A DNA stretch of 64,000 nt. Origin: Flavivirga spongiicola. Its GTDB lineage: Bacteria > Bacteroidota > Bacteroidia > Flavobacteriales > Flavobacteriaceae. This document shows positions 26,622 through 35,087 of this stretch, piece by piece. The notes below the pieces were generated by a model that was not told the origin of the DNA, did no database searches, and saw only the letters and a list, made by a program, of their open reading frames with translations. Every line of letters starts with the position of its first letter. The first letter of the stretch is position 1. Location: positions 2,763,001 to 2,827,000 of the forward strand of contig NZ_JAUOEO010000001.1 of the NCBI RefSeq assembly GCF_030540825.1, given 5' to 3'. The translations under genes and the position numbers were made by a program.

Positions 26622-29198
26622 CTAAAACTGCTGTCCAATAATAAAGTGAGTTTCCCAATTATTTTTACTACCAGCTTGACCTGGTATGTCATCGAAACGA
26701 CGACCAAAATCAATCCCTAATAACCCAAATGCAGGCATAAAAATACGAATACCTAGACCCGCAGATCGCTTGATGCTAAATGGATTGTAATCTCTAAAGT
26801 TATTATATGAAGCCCCACCTTCTAAAAAGCCTAAAGCATAAATTTTTGCAGATGCTTTTAATGTTATAGGGTAGCGAAGTTCTAAAGAAAATTTATTATA
26901 AATAGTTCCCCCATCTTGATCAGACAATGATTGATTTGGATAGCCACGTAATTGGATAGACTCTCTGCCGTCTAAACTGTAGTTTCCTAATCCATCACCA
27001 CCAACAAAGAAACGTTCGAAAGGAATAACGCCTCTGGCATTATCGTAAGCCCCTAAAAAACCAAATTCTACACTTGGTTTTAAAACTAAATCTTTTACGA
27101 TTTGAGTATACCAATCACCTTTAAAGCTTACTTTATAAAACTCCAACCATTTATAACGTTCTTGATCTATTTCTGCAATTTTTGCTTGCGCATTTTCTCT
27201 ATCTGCGGTACTACTATTAACATCATTTCTTATATTAAGATTAGTGTCTCGCTCATCTTTAAGAGCATCATAATCTACTCCATTAAATAAGGAGTAAGGA
27301 ATTGATAATTTAGCGGTTACACTAAAACTTGATCCTGCTGTCGGGAAAATAGGGTCTACACTGGTATTATTTCTACTTAGACCAATAGTGTATGATAAAT
27401 TGTTTGAGTAGCCATCACCAAAAGTAAATAAGCCTGTGTTGTAATTATTCAAATCATAACGTTGATAACTGATGGCTTGCGATAAGGTGAAAAAATCATC
27501 TGGAACAGATAAACGTTTTGCTAAACCAAACGTAATTCCAGTAATGTTAAAGCTTCTGCTTTTATCTGCATTTCTTGTTGCCGGATTATACAAAAATTGC
27601 TTAGTATGTGATAATGATGATGAAAACTGAACAGGTCTTCTACCACCTAGCCATGGCTCAGAAAATGAAAAACTATAAGTTTGGTAAAAACGACTTGCTT
27701 GTAAGCGTAAAGCTAATTTTTGTCCATCACCCATCGGTATTGGTTTATAAGCATCTTTTTTAAAGATATCTTTTATTGAAAAATTATTAAAAGATAATCC
27801 AAGTGTACCTATAAAGCCACCTCCTCCGTAACCACCTTGTAATTCGATTTGACTGGATCCTGTTTCTTTAACAGAATATTCCATGTCTATTGTACCCTCG
27901 TTTGGGTTTGGGTTATTAAAGTTTGGTGAGATTTCTTGAGCATCGAAAAACCCTAATTGACCAAGTTCTCTAACCGTACGTACTACATTAGCTTTTCTGT
28001 ATAATTGCCCTGGGCGCGTTCTAATTTCTCGATAAATAACATGGTCGTTTGTTTTGTCATTACCTACAATTGTGACGCTATTGAAATAAGCTGGTTTTCC
28101 CTCAATTATCCTTATTTCCATGTCAATAACATTATTATCTGCACTTACCTCCACCGGACTTATAGTAGAAAATAAGTAACCGAAATTTTGATATTGATTT
28201 GCTATATCCTGAGCGTCAGGTGAAGAGTCATCTTGAATGCGTTCCTGTAATAAAACACCGTTGTATGTATCGCCTTTCTTAATACGAAGTATTCTAGATA
28301 ACTCCTCATTAGTGTAAACGGTATTACCAATAAAGGTGATATCTCCAAAAGTGTATAATTCTCCTTCTTTTACATTTATTTGAAGAGAGATCGTTTTGTC
28401 ATCGTTAATTATTAAGCTATCGGATAGAATACGGGCATCTCTATAACCGTTTTCTTTGTATTTTTCTATGACATTAGATAAATCTGCCTGATAAGCTGAA
28501 TCAATAAATTTTGAGCGTTTAAAAATTCTTAGGCGGTTTATTTTTTTAGTACTTTTCATACTTTTTCTAAGCTTTTTATCACTTAAAACGTCGTTGCCAT
28601 TAAAAACAATGTCTTTAATTTTAACTTTTTCGCCCTTATCAATGTTAAGCACCATATTAACACGTGCTACTTTAATAGAATCTTTTACATCTATAGTATT
28701 AATATGTATTTTAGAGTTTAAATAACCTTCTTTTTTGTATTTGTTAACTAAAAAGTTTTTAGTTGTGGTTATCAGATTTTCAGTTACTTTGGTTCCCTTT
28801 TTTAATTTATTCTCTTCAATTATTTTTTCTTTTTTAGATTTTTTTACACCATTTATTTTTAATTCGTTAAGTTGAGGTAAATCGGATAGTCTTATTTCTA
28901 AAAAAGCAACATCATCTTCTATTTTAGTAACATAAACTTCTATATCACTAAATAATTTTGAGTTCCAAAGTTTCTTAATAGCTGTACTAATATCTTCCCC
29001 AGGAATGGTTATTTCCTTTCCTTTTCTTAAACCAGAATAAGTAACTATTGTTTGTTCGCTAAATGAGCTATTCCCAGAAACAGTAATGCCTCCTAAAGTA
29101 TACTTTTTACCATCTTGATATAGTAATTCCTGTCCTTGAATATTAAAGCTGCTTACAAAAAGCAATAGTATTGTGAAGTGCTTTATATGTGTTGCCAA
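26622..29198 (-). CDS. bamA: outer membrane protein assembly factor BamA
   Basis: BamA inserts beta-barrels into the outer membrane. The protein has a signal peptide, five POTRA domains (about residues 30-430, for example YTLGGITVSGNSSF, VKIKDIVFNGNDV, YTFGDITFIGNTVY) and a C-terminal barrel with the lid-lock region RGYPNQSL and the terminal aromatic IIGQQF. The frame is open upstream to 29312, but that part lies inside uppS. TTG at 29198 begins just after the uppS stop and gives a proper signal peptide (LATHIKHFTILLLFVSSF), so I prefer it. It is part of the porG-uppS-bamA-ompH-ompH cluster. Confidence 0.92.
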   Translation of the reverse strand: MATHIKHFTILLLFVSSFNIQGQELLYQDGKKYTLGGITVSGNSSFSEQTIVTYSGLRKGKEITIPGEDISTAIKKLWNSKLFSDIEVYVTKIEDDVAFLEIRLSDLPQLNELKINGVKKSKKEKIIEENKLKKGTKVTENLITTTKNFLVNKYKKEGYLNSKIHINTIDVKDSIKVARVNMVLNIDKGEKVKIKDIVFNGNDVLSDKKLRKSMKSTKKINRLRIFKRSKFIDSAYQADLSNVIEKYKENGYRDARILSDSLIINDDKTISLQINVKEGELYTFGDITFIGNTVYTNEELSRILRIKKGDTYNGVLLQERIQDDSSPDAQDIANQYQNFGYLFSTISPVEVSADNNVIDMEIRIIEGKPAYFNSVTIVGNDKTNDHVIYREIRTRPGQLYRKANVVRTVRELGQLGFFDAQEISPNFNNPNPNEGTIDMEYSVKETGSSQIELQGGYGGGGFIGTLGLSFNNFSIKDIFKKDAYKPIPMGDGQKLALRLQASRFYQTYSFSFSEPWLGGRRPVQFSSSLSHTKQFLYNPATRNADKSRSFNITGITFGLAKRLSVPDDFFTLSQAISYQRYDLNNYNTGLFTFGDGYSNNLSYTIGLSRNNTSVDPIFPTAGSSFSVTAKLSIPYSLFNGVDYDALKDERDTNLNIRNDVNSSTADRENAQAKIAEIDQERYKWLEFYKVSFKGDWYTQIVKDLVLKPSVEFGFLGAYDNARGVIPFERFFVGGDGLGNYSLDGRESIQLRGYPNQSLSDQDGGTIYNKFSLELRYPITLKASAKIYALGFLEGGASYNNFRDYNPFSIKRSAGLGIRIFMPAFGLLGIDFGRRFDDIPGQAGSKNNWETHFIIGQQF

Positions 29199-29208
29199 AA
29201 ATGAAATA

Positions 29209-29949
29209 TTAGCTAAGTTGTTCACTTGTTTTCCCAAATCGTCGTTCTCTTTTTTGATATTCAATAATAGCTTCATACAAATGCTGTTTTGTGAAATCTG
29301 GCCACAATACATTTGTGAAATATAATTCTGCGTATGCTATTTGCCAAAGCAAAAAGTTGCTTATGCGCTGCTCCCCACTCGTTCTAATAAGCAAATCTAC
29401 ATCTGGCAAATTATGCGTGTAAAGATGCTCATTTATAATTAATTCATCAATATTTTCGGGCGAAATTATATTATTTTTAACTTTAATACTAATTTCTTTA
29501 ACAGTGTTTAGTATTTCTTCTCTAGAACCATAGCTTAGTGCAAGGGTTAGAGTCATTCTTTCATTATGCTTTGTATTATCAATAACATCATGAAGCTCTT
29601 TATAAACTTTTTTAGGAAGCGTATTCAAATTCCCAATAGCCATAAGCTTTATGTTATTATCTTGAAGCGTTTTTATTTCTTTTTTTAAAGAAGACACTAA
29701 AAGCTTCATTAGAGTTTGAACTTCTAATTTTGGTCTGTTCCAATTTTCAGTAGAAAAAGCGTAAAGTGTCAAGTTTTCAACGCCAAGTTCTGCAGAGGCT
29801 TCAACAGTTCTTCGCACAGATTTTGTGCCATTTTCATGACCAAAAGCACGTATCATACCTTGTTGTTTTGCCCAACGTCCATTGCCATCCATTATAATAG
29901 CAATGTGCTTTGGTAATCTTTTGTTTTCTATGCTTTCTTTTAAATTCAT
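29209..29949 (-). CDS. uppS: isoprenyl transferase (undecaprenyl diphosphate synthase)
   Basis: Makes the C55 lipid carrier used for peptidoglycan and other surface polymers. From ATG at 29949 it has 246 residues. Motifs: IMDGNGRWAKQQGM with catalytic Asp21, GTKSVRRTVEAS, YAFSTENWNRP, and DLLIRTSGEQRISNFLLWQ near the C-terminus. An earlier in-frame start at 29985 would overlap the upstream gene. The chosen start lies one base after the stop codon of porG, and the stop lies 10 bases before bamA. Confidence 0.95.
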   Translation of the reverse strand: MNLKESIENKRLPKHIAIIMDGNGRWAKQQGMIRAFGHENGTKSVRRTVEASAELGVENLTLYAFSTENWNRPKLEVQTLMKLLVSSLKKEIKTLQDNNIKLMAIGNLNTLPKKVYKELHDVIDNTKHNERMTLTLALSYGSREEILNTVKEISIKVKNNIISPENIDELIINEHLYTHNLPDVDLLIRTSGEQRISNFLLWQIAYAELYFTNVLWPDFTKQHLYEAIIEYQKRERRFGKTSEQLS

Positions 29950-29950
29950 T

Positions 29951-30640
29951 TTAATTGCCTGGGCAGTAACAAGGGTTTTCTCCAAATGTATATGTTAAGG
30001 TTAAACCTGAAAACATATACCAGTCGTTATTATTTATATTACCTAATCTGTATTGTTGTCTAGATTGATTATTTGGAAGACTTCCGTCAAGTGCATCAGA
30101 AAATGTATAACGGGCTCCTACTTCTATGCCTATAATAATATTGTCTATAAAAGAAGCTTTAAAACCTAGTACCATAGGAATACCATATGCCCAACTTGAT
30201 GTGTTTTCGGGAGTTTGCACACCATTTAAAAAATAATGATTGTCATGTTTGGCTGTGCTTATACCTGTGTATAGGTATGGTGTAGCAATTTTTTGTCCAG
30301 AATGTAAATCAAAATCTAGAAATGTTAATTCTATTCCCAATGAAATTTCCATAATATTACTTGAAAAATCATAACCTCTTTGAATACGCCTTGGATCGTC
30401 AGATTTTGTATCCATACCTTTTAGTTCACTAAAAATGACTGACGCTCTATAAGAATGTCTTTTACTTCTGTTCCATTTATAAATGCCACCAAAGGCTAAT
30501 TGATTTGGTGAAATATAGTCGGTAGCGCCTACATCTCCAATAAAATTACTTCCTCCCACAAAAAAACCTACTTCGTTAATTTGAGAGTAGCTAAAATGAA
30601 TGCTTAAAATGCTTAATATCACTATGGTTAAATGCCTCAT
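29951..30640 (-). CDS. PorG/DUF6089 family outer membrane protein
   Basis: A 229-residue exported beta-barrel protein with a signal peptide (about 1-19, ending SYSQ) and the DUF6089 opening EVGFFVGGSNFIGDVGATDY. The end is Cys-rich (CYCPGN). Relatives include PorG, an outer membrane part of the type IX secretion system. In Flavobacteria this gene typically precedes uppS and bamA, as here. Assignment to PorG rather than another DUF6089 member rests on this context. Confidence 0.85.
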   Translation of the reverse strand: MRHLTIVILSILSIHFSYSQINEVGFFVGGSNFIGDVGATDYISPNQLAFGGIYKWNRSKRHSYRASVIFSELKGMDTKSDDPRRIQRGYDFSSNIMEISLGIELTFLDFDLHSGQKIATPYLYTGISTAKHDNHYFLNGVQTPENTSSWAYGIPMVLGFKASFIDNIIIGIEVGARYTFSDALDGSLPNNQSRQQYRLGNINNNDWYMFSGLTLTYTFGENPCYCPGN

Positions 30641-30990
30641 AAATATTCAAAAGTTTGCAAATATAATAAATAAGATTAGCTCAATACCAATTAAACTATA
30701 AAACACCGCATATAATTTGTTTTAAAAATTTAATTGGTATAAATAATTTGAGCTAAATTGTATTAGTCTAAAACAGTATTTCTTATGAATTATTGTTTAA
30801 CCTACTTATGCATAGGAAAATCTATTCCATCTTTTAGGTACTGCAAAAACTGACACTGCGCTGCGTTTTTTAATTTAACTTCCCAATTTATCGGGGACAG
30901 ATCATGCCGCGCTATGCTAAAAATTAAAAAACCACCAGCTTTTATTATACTTGAAAAGCTTCATAATGAAGTTCCAATGCATAAGCAGGT
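30641..30990. other. intergenic region, 350 bases
   Basis: Between porG (promoter side) and the nadK 3' end. It is filled with two inverted-repeat structures (30678-30757 and 30796-30994). No gene recognised. Confidence 0.6.
30678..30757. repeat. nested inverted repeat
   Basis: ATACCAATTAAA (30684-30695) is matched by TTTAATTGGTAT (30729-30740), and outside it TTAGCTCA is matched by TGAGCTAA. It lies just upstream of porG on the other strand. Confidence 0.55.
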
Positions 30991-30994
30991 TTAA
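30796..30994. repeat. long palindromic intergenic repeat, type D
   Basis: About 199 bases with 23-base ends that are inverted copies at 20 of 23 positions (left end TTTAACCTACTTATGCAT; right end ATGCATAAGCAGGTTTAA). The right arm runs into the nadK stop codon. The core contains CTGCGCTGCG and CGCGCTATGCT. Confidence 0.7.
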
Positions 30995-31875
30995 TTGCGT
31001 TTGTCTTCTCCCCAAAGAAGTTTTTTTCTGAGTGTATCTAAAAAACTTTCATCTAATAGATCAATCATTTTAATTTTAAAGTCTGCTTTTTTAATTTTGA
31101 TTATGGTACCATTATCTAATGTCGCAATTCTGGAGTCTAAAGACACTAAATGATTTTCCTCCCGTCCATCAACCTTTAGTTGTATTTCTGTTGAATCTGG
31201 AATTATTAGCGGACGCGCACTTAGATTATGTGGTGCAATTGGTGTGATAACAAAACTATTTGTACCAGGTGTAATTACAGGGCCACCACAACTTAAAGAG
31301 TAACCTGTTGAGCCTGTTGGAGTAGAAATTATTAAGCCATCACTCCAATAAGATGTAAGATACTCACCATCTAAATGTGTTTCAACAGTAATCATGGAGG
31401 TCGTGTTTTTTCTACTTACAGCTATTTCATTTAAGGCAAAATTTAGTGCTGTTATATTTTCGTTTTCTGGAGTGGTTTCTACTGAAAGTAAACTACGCTC
31501 CGATATTTTATAATGACCGTCAATTATGTTTTGAATAGCATGCTCGATAGCATCTACTTGTATAGTTGCTAAAAAACCTAAACGACCTGTATTGATGCCA
31601 ATTATAGGGATATCAATATCTTTTACAAAAGTAATTGCTCTTAAAATGGTACCGTCACCTCCGACACTTACAAGGAAATCAAAAGATTTATCTAATGTAT
31701 CAAATGTTTTAAATGAAGCAAAGTCTTTTATATTAGGAGATTCATTAAGTATAATATTAAAAAACTCTGTTTCAATATAGGCGTCAATGTCTTTTTTTAA
31801 TAAGTAATTAAACAGTCTTTCTACAGAAGTTGTTGTGGTTTTATTGTAGAATCGTCCAAAAATAGCAACCTTCAT
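30991..31875 (-). CDS. nadK: NAD kinase
   Basis: Phosphorylates NAD to NADP. 294 residues, with the family motifs GGDGTILRA (GGDGT at 72-76), GINTGRLGFLA, and the NE/D-type nucleotide-binding region SDGLIISTPTGSTGYSLSC. The length is typical. A CBS-domain gene lies 90 bases upstream on the same strand, and this pairing is common in Flavobacteria. Confidence 0.95.
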   Translation of the reverse strand: MKVAIFGRFYNKTTTTSVERLFNYLLKKDIDAYIETEFFNIILNESPNIKDFASFKTFDTLDKSFDFLVSVGGDGTILRAITFVKDIDIPIIGINTGRLGFLATIQVDAIEHAIQNIIDGHYKISERSLLSVETTPENENITALNFALNEIAVSRKNTTSMITVETHLDGEYLTSYWSDGLIISTPTGSTGYSLSCGGPVITPGTNSFVITPIAPHNLSARPLIIPDSTEIQLKVDGREENHLVSLDSRIATLDNGTIIKIKKADFKIKMIDLLDESFLDTLRKKLLWGEDKRN

Positions 31876-31964
31876 GTGTTTATTTTTATTGTTTTTTATA
31901 GCAAGCTATGGCATCTCCTTATAATCGCTTCATTTATGAAACTAACTTATAGAAGGCTTATTAT

Positions 31965-32624
31965 TTACATATTTAAGTATTTATTCAAATAATCCGAACG
32001 ATCTTTAAGGCTTTCAATATAGCTATCTTCTTCATGTCCGGATACAATATTATAACTATATCTACGGAAAGTTTGAATGATTTCATTAAGCCCAGTGCTA
32101 CCTATTTTAATGGTGACCTGCACAACGTCATTTTTTACTTTTGAAACAAAAGCTCCTAAAAGTTTACCGTTATTAGATTCTACTATTTGGCTTATCTCAC
32201 TAAATGAGTAATCATTAATTCCTTTTTCGACGACTAAAACGCCTCCGGCTTCAAAAAAGAAAGGCGATTCATTAAAAAGACTAATAATATCATTAAGTTC
32301 ATAATAACCTAAATAATTGTTTTTTTTATCTAAAACAGGCATAATATTAGCGGAGTTTTGAGCAAAAGCCTCCAAGACATCTAACCAGAGTGTACTATCT
32401 CTCACGAAAAAATCTTCAATAGAATAAAGATATTCACTAACAAGCTTGTCGCCTTCAAAGCAATGCGCATCCGTTTCAAAAAAAGTTCCCAAAAAAATGC
32501 CGTTCTCATCTTTAATAGGAATATGAGAATAGGTTAGTTGATTAAATAGTAATTGCAACTCACTTATTTTACTAGTGCTATTTAATGGTTTTATGTCATT
32601 TATAATATATCCTGAAAGTTTCAT
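31965..32624 (-). CDS. CBS domain protein
   Basis: A 219-residue protein with two CBS motifs (about residues 5-60 and 75-130) and a C-terminal ACT-like region (VVQVTIKIGSTGLNEIIQTFRRY). CBS pairs bind adenosyl ligands such as AMP, ATP or SAM and act as sensors. Its target is unknown. The neighbouring nadK and the opposite-facing pdxJ suggest a conserved cofactor-related neighbourhood. Confidence 0.85.
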   Translation of the reverse strand: MKLSGYIINDIKPLNSTSKISELQLLFNQLTYSHIPIKDENGIFLGTFFETDAHCFEGDKLVSEYLYSIEDFFVRDSTLWLDVLEAFAQNSANIMPVLDKKNNYLGYYELNDIISLFNESPFFFEAGGVLVVEKGINDYSFSEISQIVESNNGKLLGAFVSKVKNDVVQVTIKIGSTGLNEIIQTFRRYSYNIVSGHEEDSYIESLKDRSDYLNKYLNM

Positions 32625-32697
32625 TGTTCAGCTTTATGAGTATGCAAATTAATTAAAAAAATAGTATATAAGCCTGTTCTACTTTGTATTTTTGCAT

Positions 32698-32855
32698 AAC
32701 TCATTTAAACTTTTTGCTCTGAAGCGAAAATTAGGAGTTTTGAATTTAAACGGAGACCTTTTTGAACTTCATAACATGGTTACGAAGTAAGAAAAAGTTA
32801 AAGTATAGATTAAAAGAACTATTTTTTAGCCAAAGTCAAAAAACTTAAATGATTT
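32698..32855. repeat. long palindromic intergenic repeat, copy C (inverted)
   Basis: Same element as copies A and B but in the opposite orientation and more diverged. It starts AACTCATTTAAACTTTTTG, then CTGAAGCGAAAATTAG, a degenerate core CATAACATGGTTACG, ATTTTTTAGCCAA, and a worn right arm. It ends about 20 bases before the pdxJ start codon. Confidence 0.7.
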
Positions 32856-32874
32856 CTATTTTTAAAAATCATAC

Positions 32875-33597
32875 ATGACAAAGTTAAGTGTAAATATTAA
32901 TAAGATCGCCACTTTAAGGAATTCCAGAGGCGGTGATGTGCCAAATGTGGTTCAGTTTGCAAAAGATGTACAACGATTTGGTGCCGAAGGAGTAACGGTA
33001 CACCCTAGGCCAGATGAACGCCATATACGTTATCAAGATGCACGCGATTTAAAACCAGAGATTTATACAGAGTATAATATTGAAGGGAATCCTGTAGATT
33101 CTTTTGTGGAATTAGTTTTAAATGTAAAGCCAACACAGGTTACATTGGTACCAGATGCTGTTGATGCTATTACTAGTAATGCGGGTTGGGATACTATAAA
33201 ACATAACCATTTTTTAGTTGATGTTATTAAGGAGTTTCAGCAAAACGGGATAAGAACTTCTATTTTTGTAGATCCTGTTCTAGAACAAATTGAAGGTGCT
33301 AAAGCAACTGGAACTGATAGAATTGAATTATATACAGAAGCTTTTGCGCATCAATACAGTTTAGGAAATAAAGAGGCTATAAAACCTTATGTTGATAGCT
33401 CCGTATTGGCAAATAGTTTAGGTCTGGGCATTAATGCAGGACACGATCTGTCGTTAGACAATATTGCGTTTTTTAACAAGAATATTCCTGATTTATTAGA
33501 GGTTTCTATAGGGCATGCTTTAATAGCAGAGAGTTTGTATTTAGGTGTAGAGAATGTGATTCAGATGTATCTGCATAAGCTAAAGGCCCTATCTTAA
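32875..33597 (+). CDS. pdxJ: pyridoxine 5'-phosphate synthase
   Basis: Last step of DXP-dependent vitamin B6 synthesis: condenses 3-amino-2-oxopropyl phosphate with DXP to pyridoxine 5'-phosphate. 240 residues. TIM-barrel motifs: KLSVNINKIATLRNSRGG at the start, GAEGVTVHPRPDERHI, VTLVPDA, and NAGHDLSLDN near the C-terminus. It is monocistronic, with repeats on both sides. Confidence 0.95.
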   Translation: MTKLSVNINKIATLRNSRGGDVPNVVQFAKDVQRFGAEGVTVHPRPDERHIRYQDARDLKPEIYTEYNIEGNPVDSFVELVLNVKPTQVTLVPDAVDAITSNAGWDTIKHNHFLVDVIKEFQQNGIRTSIFVDPVLEQIEGAKATGTDRIELYTEAFAHQYSLGNKEAIKPYVDSSVLANSLGLGINAGHDLSLDNIAFFNKNIPDLLEVSIGHALIAESLYLGVENVIQMYLHKLKALS

Positions 33598-33598
33598 T

Positions 33599-33615
33599 CT
33601 TTCCCAAAGGGAAAG
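33599..33615. repeat. short hairpin after pdxJ
   Basis: CTTTCCC-AAA-GGGAAAG immediately after the pdxJ stop codon. Without a U tract it looks more like the REP family than a terminator. Confidence 0.5.
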
Positions 33616-33694
33616 AAACTCTGTCGAAAACCTTACGGAATTAAGTAGGATAGATTAGAAAAAAGATAAAAATAAGTGAGTAATCATGTAATAG

Positions 33695-33725
33695 TTTCCC
33701 TCCTTTGGAGGGGTTAAGGGAGGAT
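33695..33725. repeat. REP-like hairpin before hydrolase start
   Basis: CCCTCC-TTT-GGAGGG, followed by GTTAAGGGAGGATT and the ATG at 33727. The tail provides a purine-rich, Shine-Dalgarno-like sequence, unusual for this phylum. Confidence 0.65.
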
Positions 33726-33726
33726 T

Positions 33727-34491
33727 ATGATATTACATTCAAATATAATAGGGGAAGGTCAGCCGTTTGTAATTCTTCATGGCTTTTTAGGAATGAGTGA
33801 CAACTGGAAAACACTTGGACGCCAATTTAGCGCGCACCATTTTCAAGTTCATTTGGTAGACCAGCGTAATCATGGACGTAGTTTTTGGGATGATCATTTT
33901 AATTACGAAGTACTTGCTGAAGATTTAAAGCATTATTGTGATGCTCATAATCTTACTAATATTATATTATTGGGGCACTCTATGGGTGGAAAAACGGCTA
34001 TGCTATTTGCAACACAATACCCAGAAATAGTTTCGAAATTAATTGTAGCAGATATTTCTCCGCGATTTTATCCGATTCACCATGATGCTATTTTGGAAGG
34101 TTTAGGCGCGTTAGATTTTGATGCCATTAAAAGTAGAGGAGATGCAGATAAGTTGTTAAGTGATTATGTGTCTGATTTAGGAACCCGTCAATTTTTACTG
34201 AAAAACCTATACTGGATTGAAAAAGGCAAATTAGCGCTACGTATAAATTTGGAAGTTTTAAAAGAAGAAGTTGGAGAGGTAGGGGAAGCGTTACCAACCT
34301 ATTCCAAGTTTGAAAAGAGTACTTTGTTTTTACGTGGGGATAGATCTGAATATATAGGCGTAGAAGATGAAATGGTGATTTCTAATCATTTTAATAAAGT
34401 TGAAATTATTACTATTTCTAATTCAGGACACTGGTTGCATGCCGAAAACCCGAAAGACTTTTTTGAAACTGTTGTACAGTTCGTGGTATAA
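33727..34491 (+). CDS. alpha/beta fold hydrolase (YbfF-like esterase)
   Basis: A 254-residue alpha/beta hydrolase. The oxyanion loop HGFLGMSDNW, the nucleophile elbow GHSMGG (Ser at about 99), an acid near residue 205, and the C-terminal catalytic His in SGHWLHAENP are all visible. It most resembles the YbfF group of short acyl esterases. Substrate unknown. A REP-like element abuts its start codon. Confidence 0.9.
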   Translation: MILHSNIIGEGQPFVILHGFLGMSDNWKTLGRQFSAHHFQVHLVDQRNHGRSFWDDHFNYEVLAEDLKHYCDAHNLTNIILLGHSMGGKTAMLFATQYPEIVSKLIVADISPRFYPIHHDAILEGLGALDFDAIKSRGDADKLLSDYVSDLGTRQFLLKNLYWIEKGKLALRINLEVLKEEVGEVGEALPTYSKFEKSTLFLRGDRSEYIGVEDEMVISNHFNKVEIITISNSGHWLHAENPKDFFETVVQFVV

Positions 34492-34598
34492 TTTTTTTGT
34501 ATATTTAATTAAATATGCATAATAAAAAAATTAGCGATTACTGAAACATTTACTATGCAATTGACGTCTATTAAATAAAACCAATTTAATATAAGCAG

Positions 34599-34946
34599 AT
34601 GAAACTCATAACCAAACTTCTATTAAACGCCATAGCTGTGTTTGTTATAGCATATTTTTTAAAAGGTGTACATGTAGATGGCTATCTCACAGCTATTATT
34701 GTAGCTATTGTACTATCGGTATTGAATCTATTTGTGAAACCGGTTTTAGTTATTTTAACTTTACCAATAACCATAGTTACTTTAGGCTTGTTTCTATTAA
34801 TAATTAATGCTCTAATTATTTTATTTGCCGATAAATTGATTGATGGTTTTTCGGTAAGTAGCATTTGGATTGCGATTTTGTTTAGTATACTACTTTCCTT
34901 TTTGCAATCGATACTTCATTCGCTTTTAAAAGACGATAAAAAATAG
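34599..34946 (+). CDS. phage holin family 4 (Phage_holin_4_2) membrane protein
   Basis: A 115-residue protein with four hydrophobic segments, matching the Phage_holin_4_2 family (VDGYLTAIIVAIVLSVLN, PITIVTLGLFLLIINALII). Despite the name these are widespread chromosomal membrane proteins of unknown function. No phage genes are nearby. Confidence 0.9.
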   Translation: MKLITKLLLNAIAVFVIAYFLKGVHVDGYLTAIIVAIVLSVLNLFVKPVLVILTLPITIVTLGLFLLIINALIILFADKLIDGFSVSSIWIAILFSILLSFLQSILHSLLKDDKK

Positions 34947-34970
34947 CTTTGAATCAAGCGGTTAAAAACT

Positions 34971-35000
34971 TTGTTGGGATGTAAAAATATTATATTTTTG
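34971..35000 (+). promoter_or_regulatory. promoter of tig (Flavobacteria-type)
   Basis: TTG at 34971-34973, exactly 19 bases, then TATTTTTG at 34993-35000. This matches the Bacteroidota -33 TTG / -7 TAnnTTTG consensus. The untranslated leader would be about 80 bases, with tig starting at 35088. Confidence 0.8.
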
Positions 35001-35087
35001 CATCCCAATTTTGGTTACATAAATTTTAGTTTTTTAAAAGAAAACTTTATTGTTAAATGCCTGATATATGGCTTTATATAATTTGAA

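Noticed and set aside
34599..34946. Phage holin annotation suggesting a prophage
   Set aside because: The family is chromosomal and common, and no phage genes are around it.
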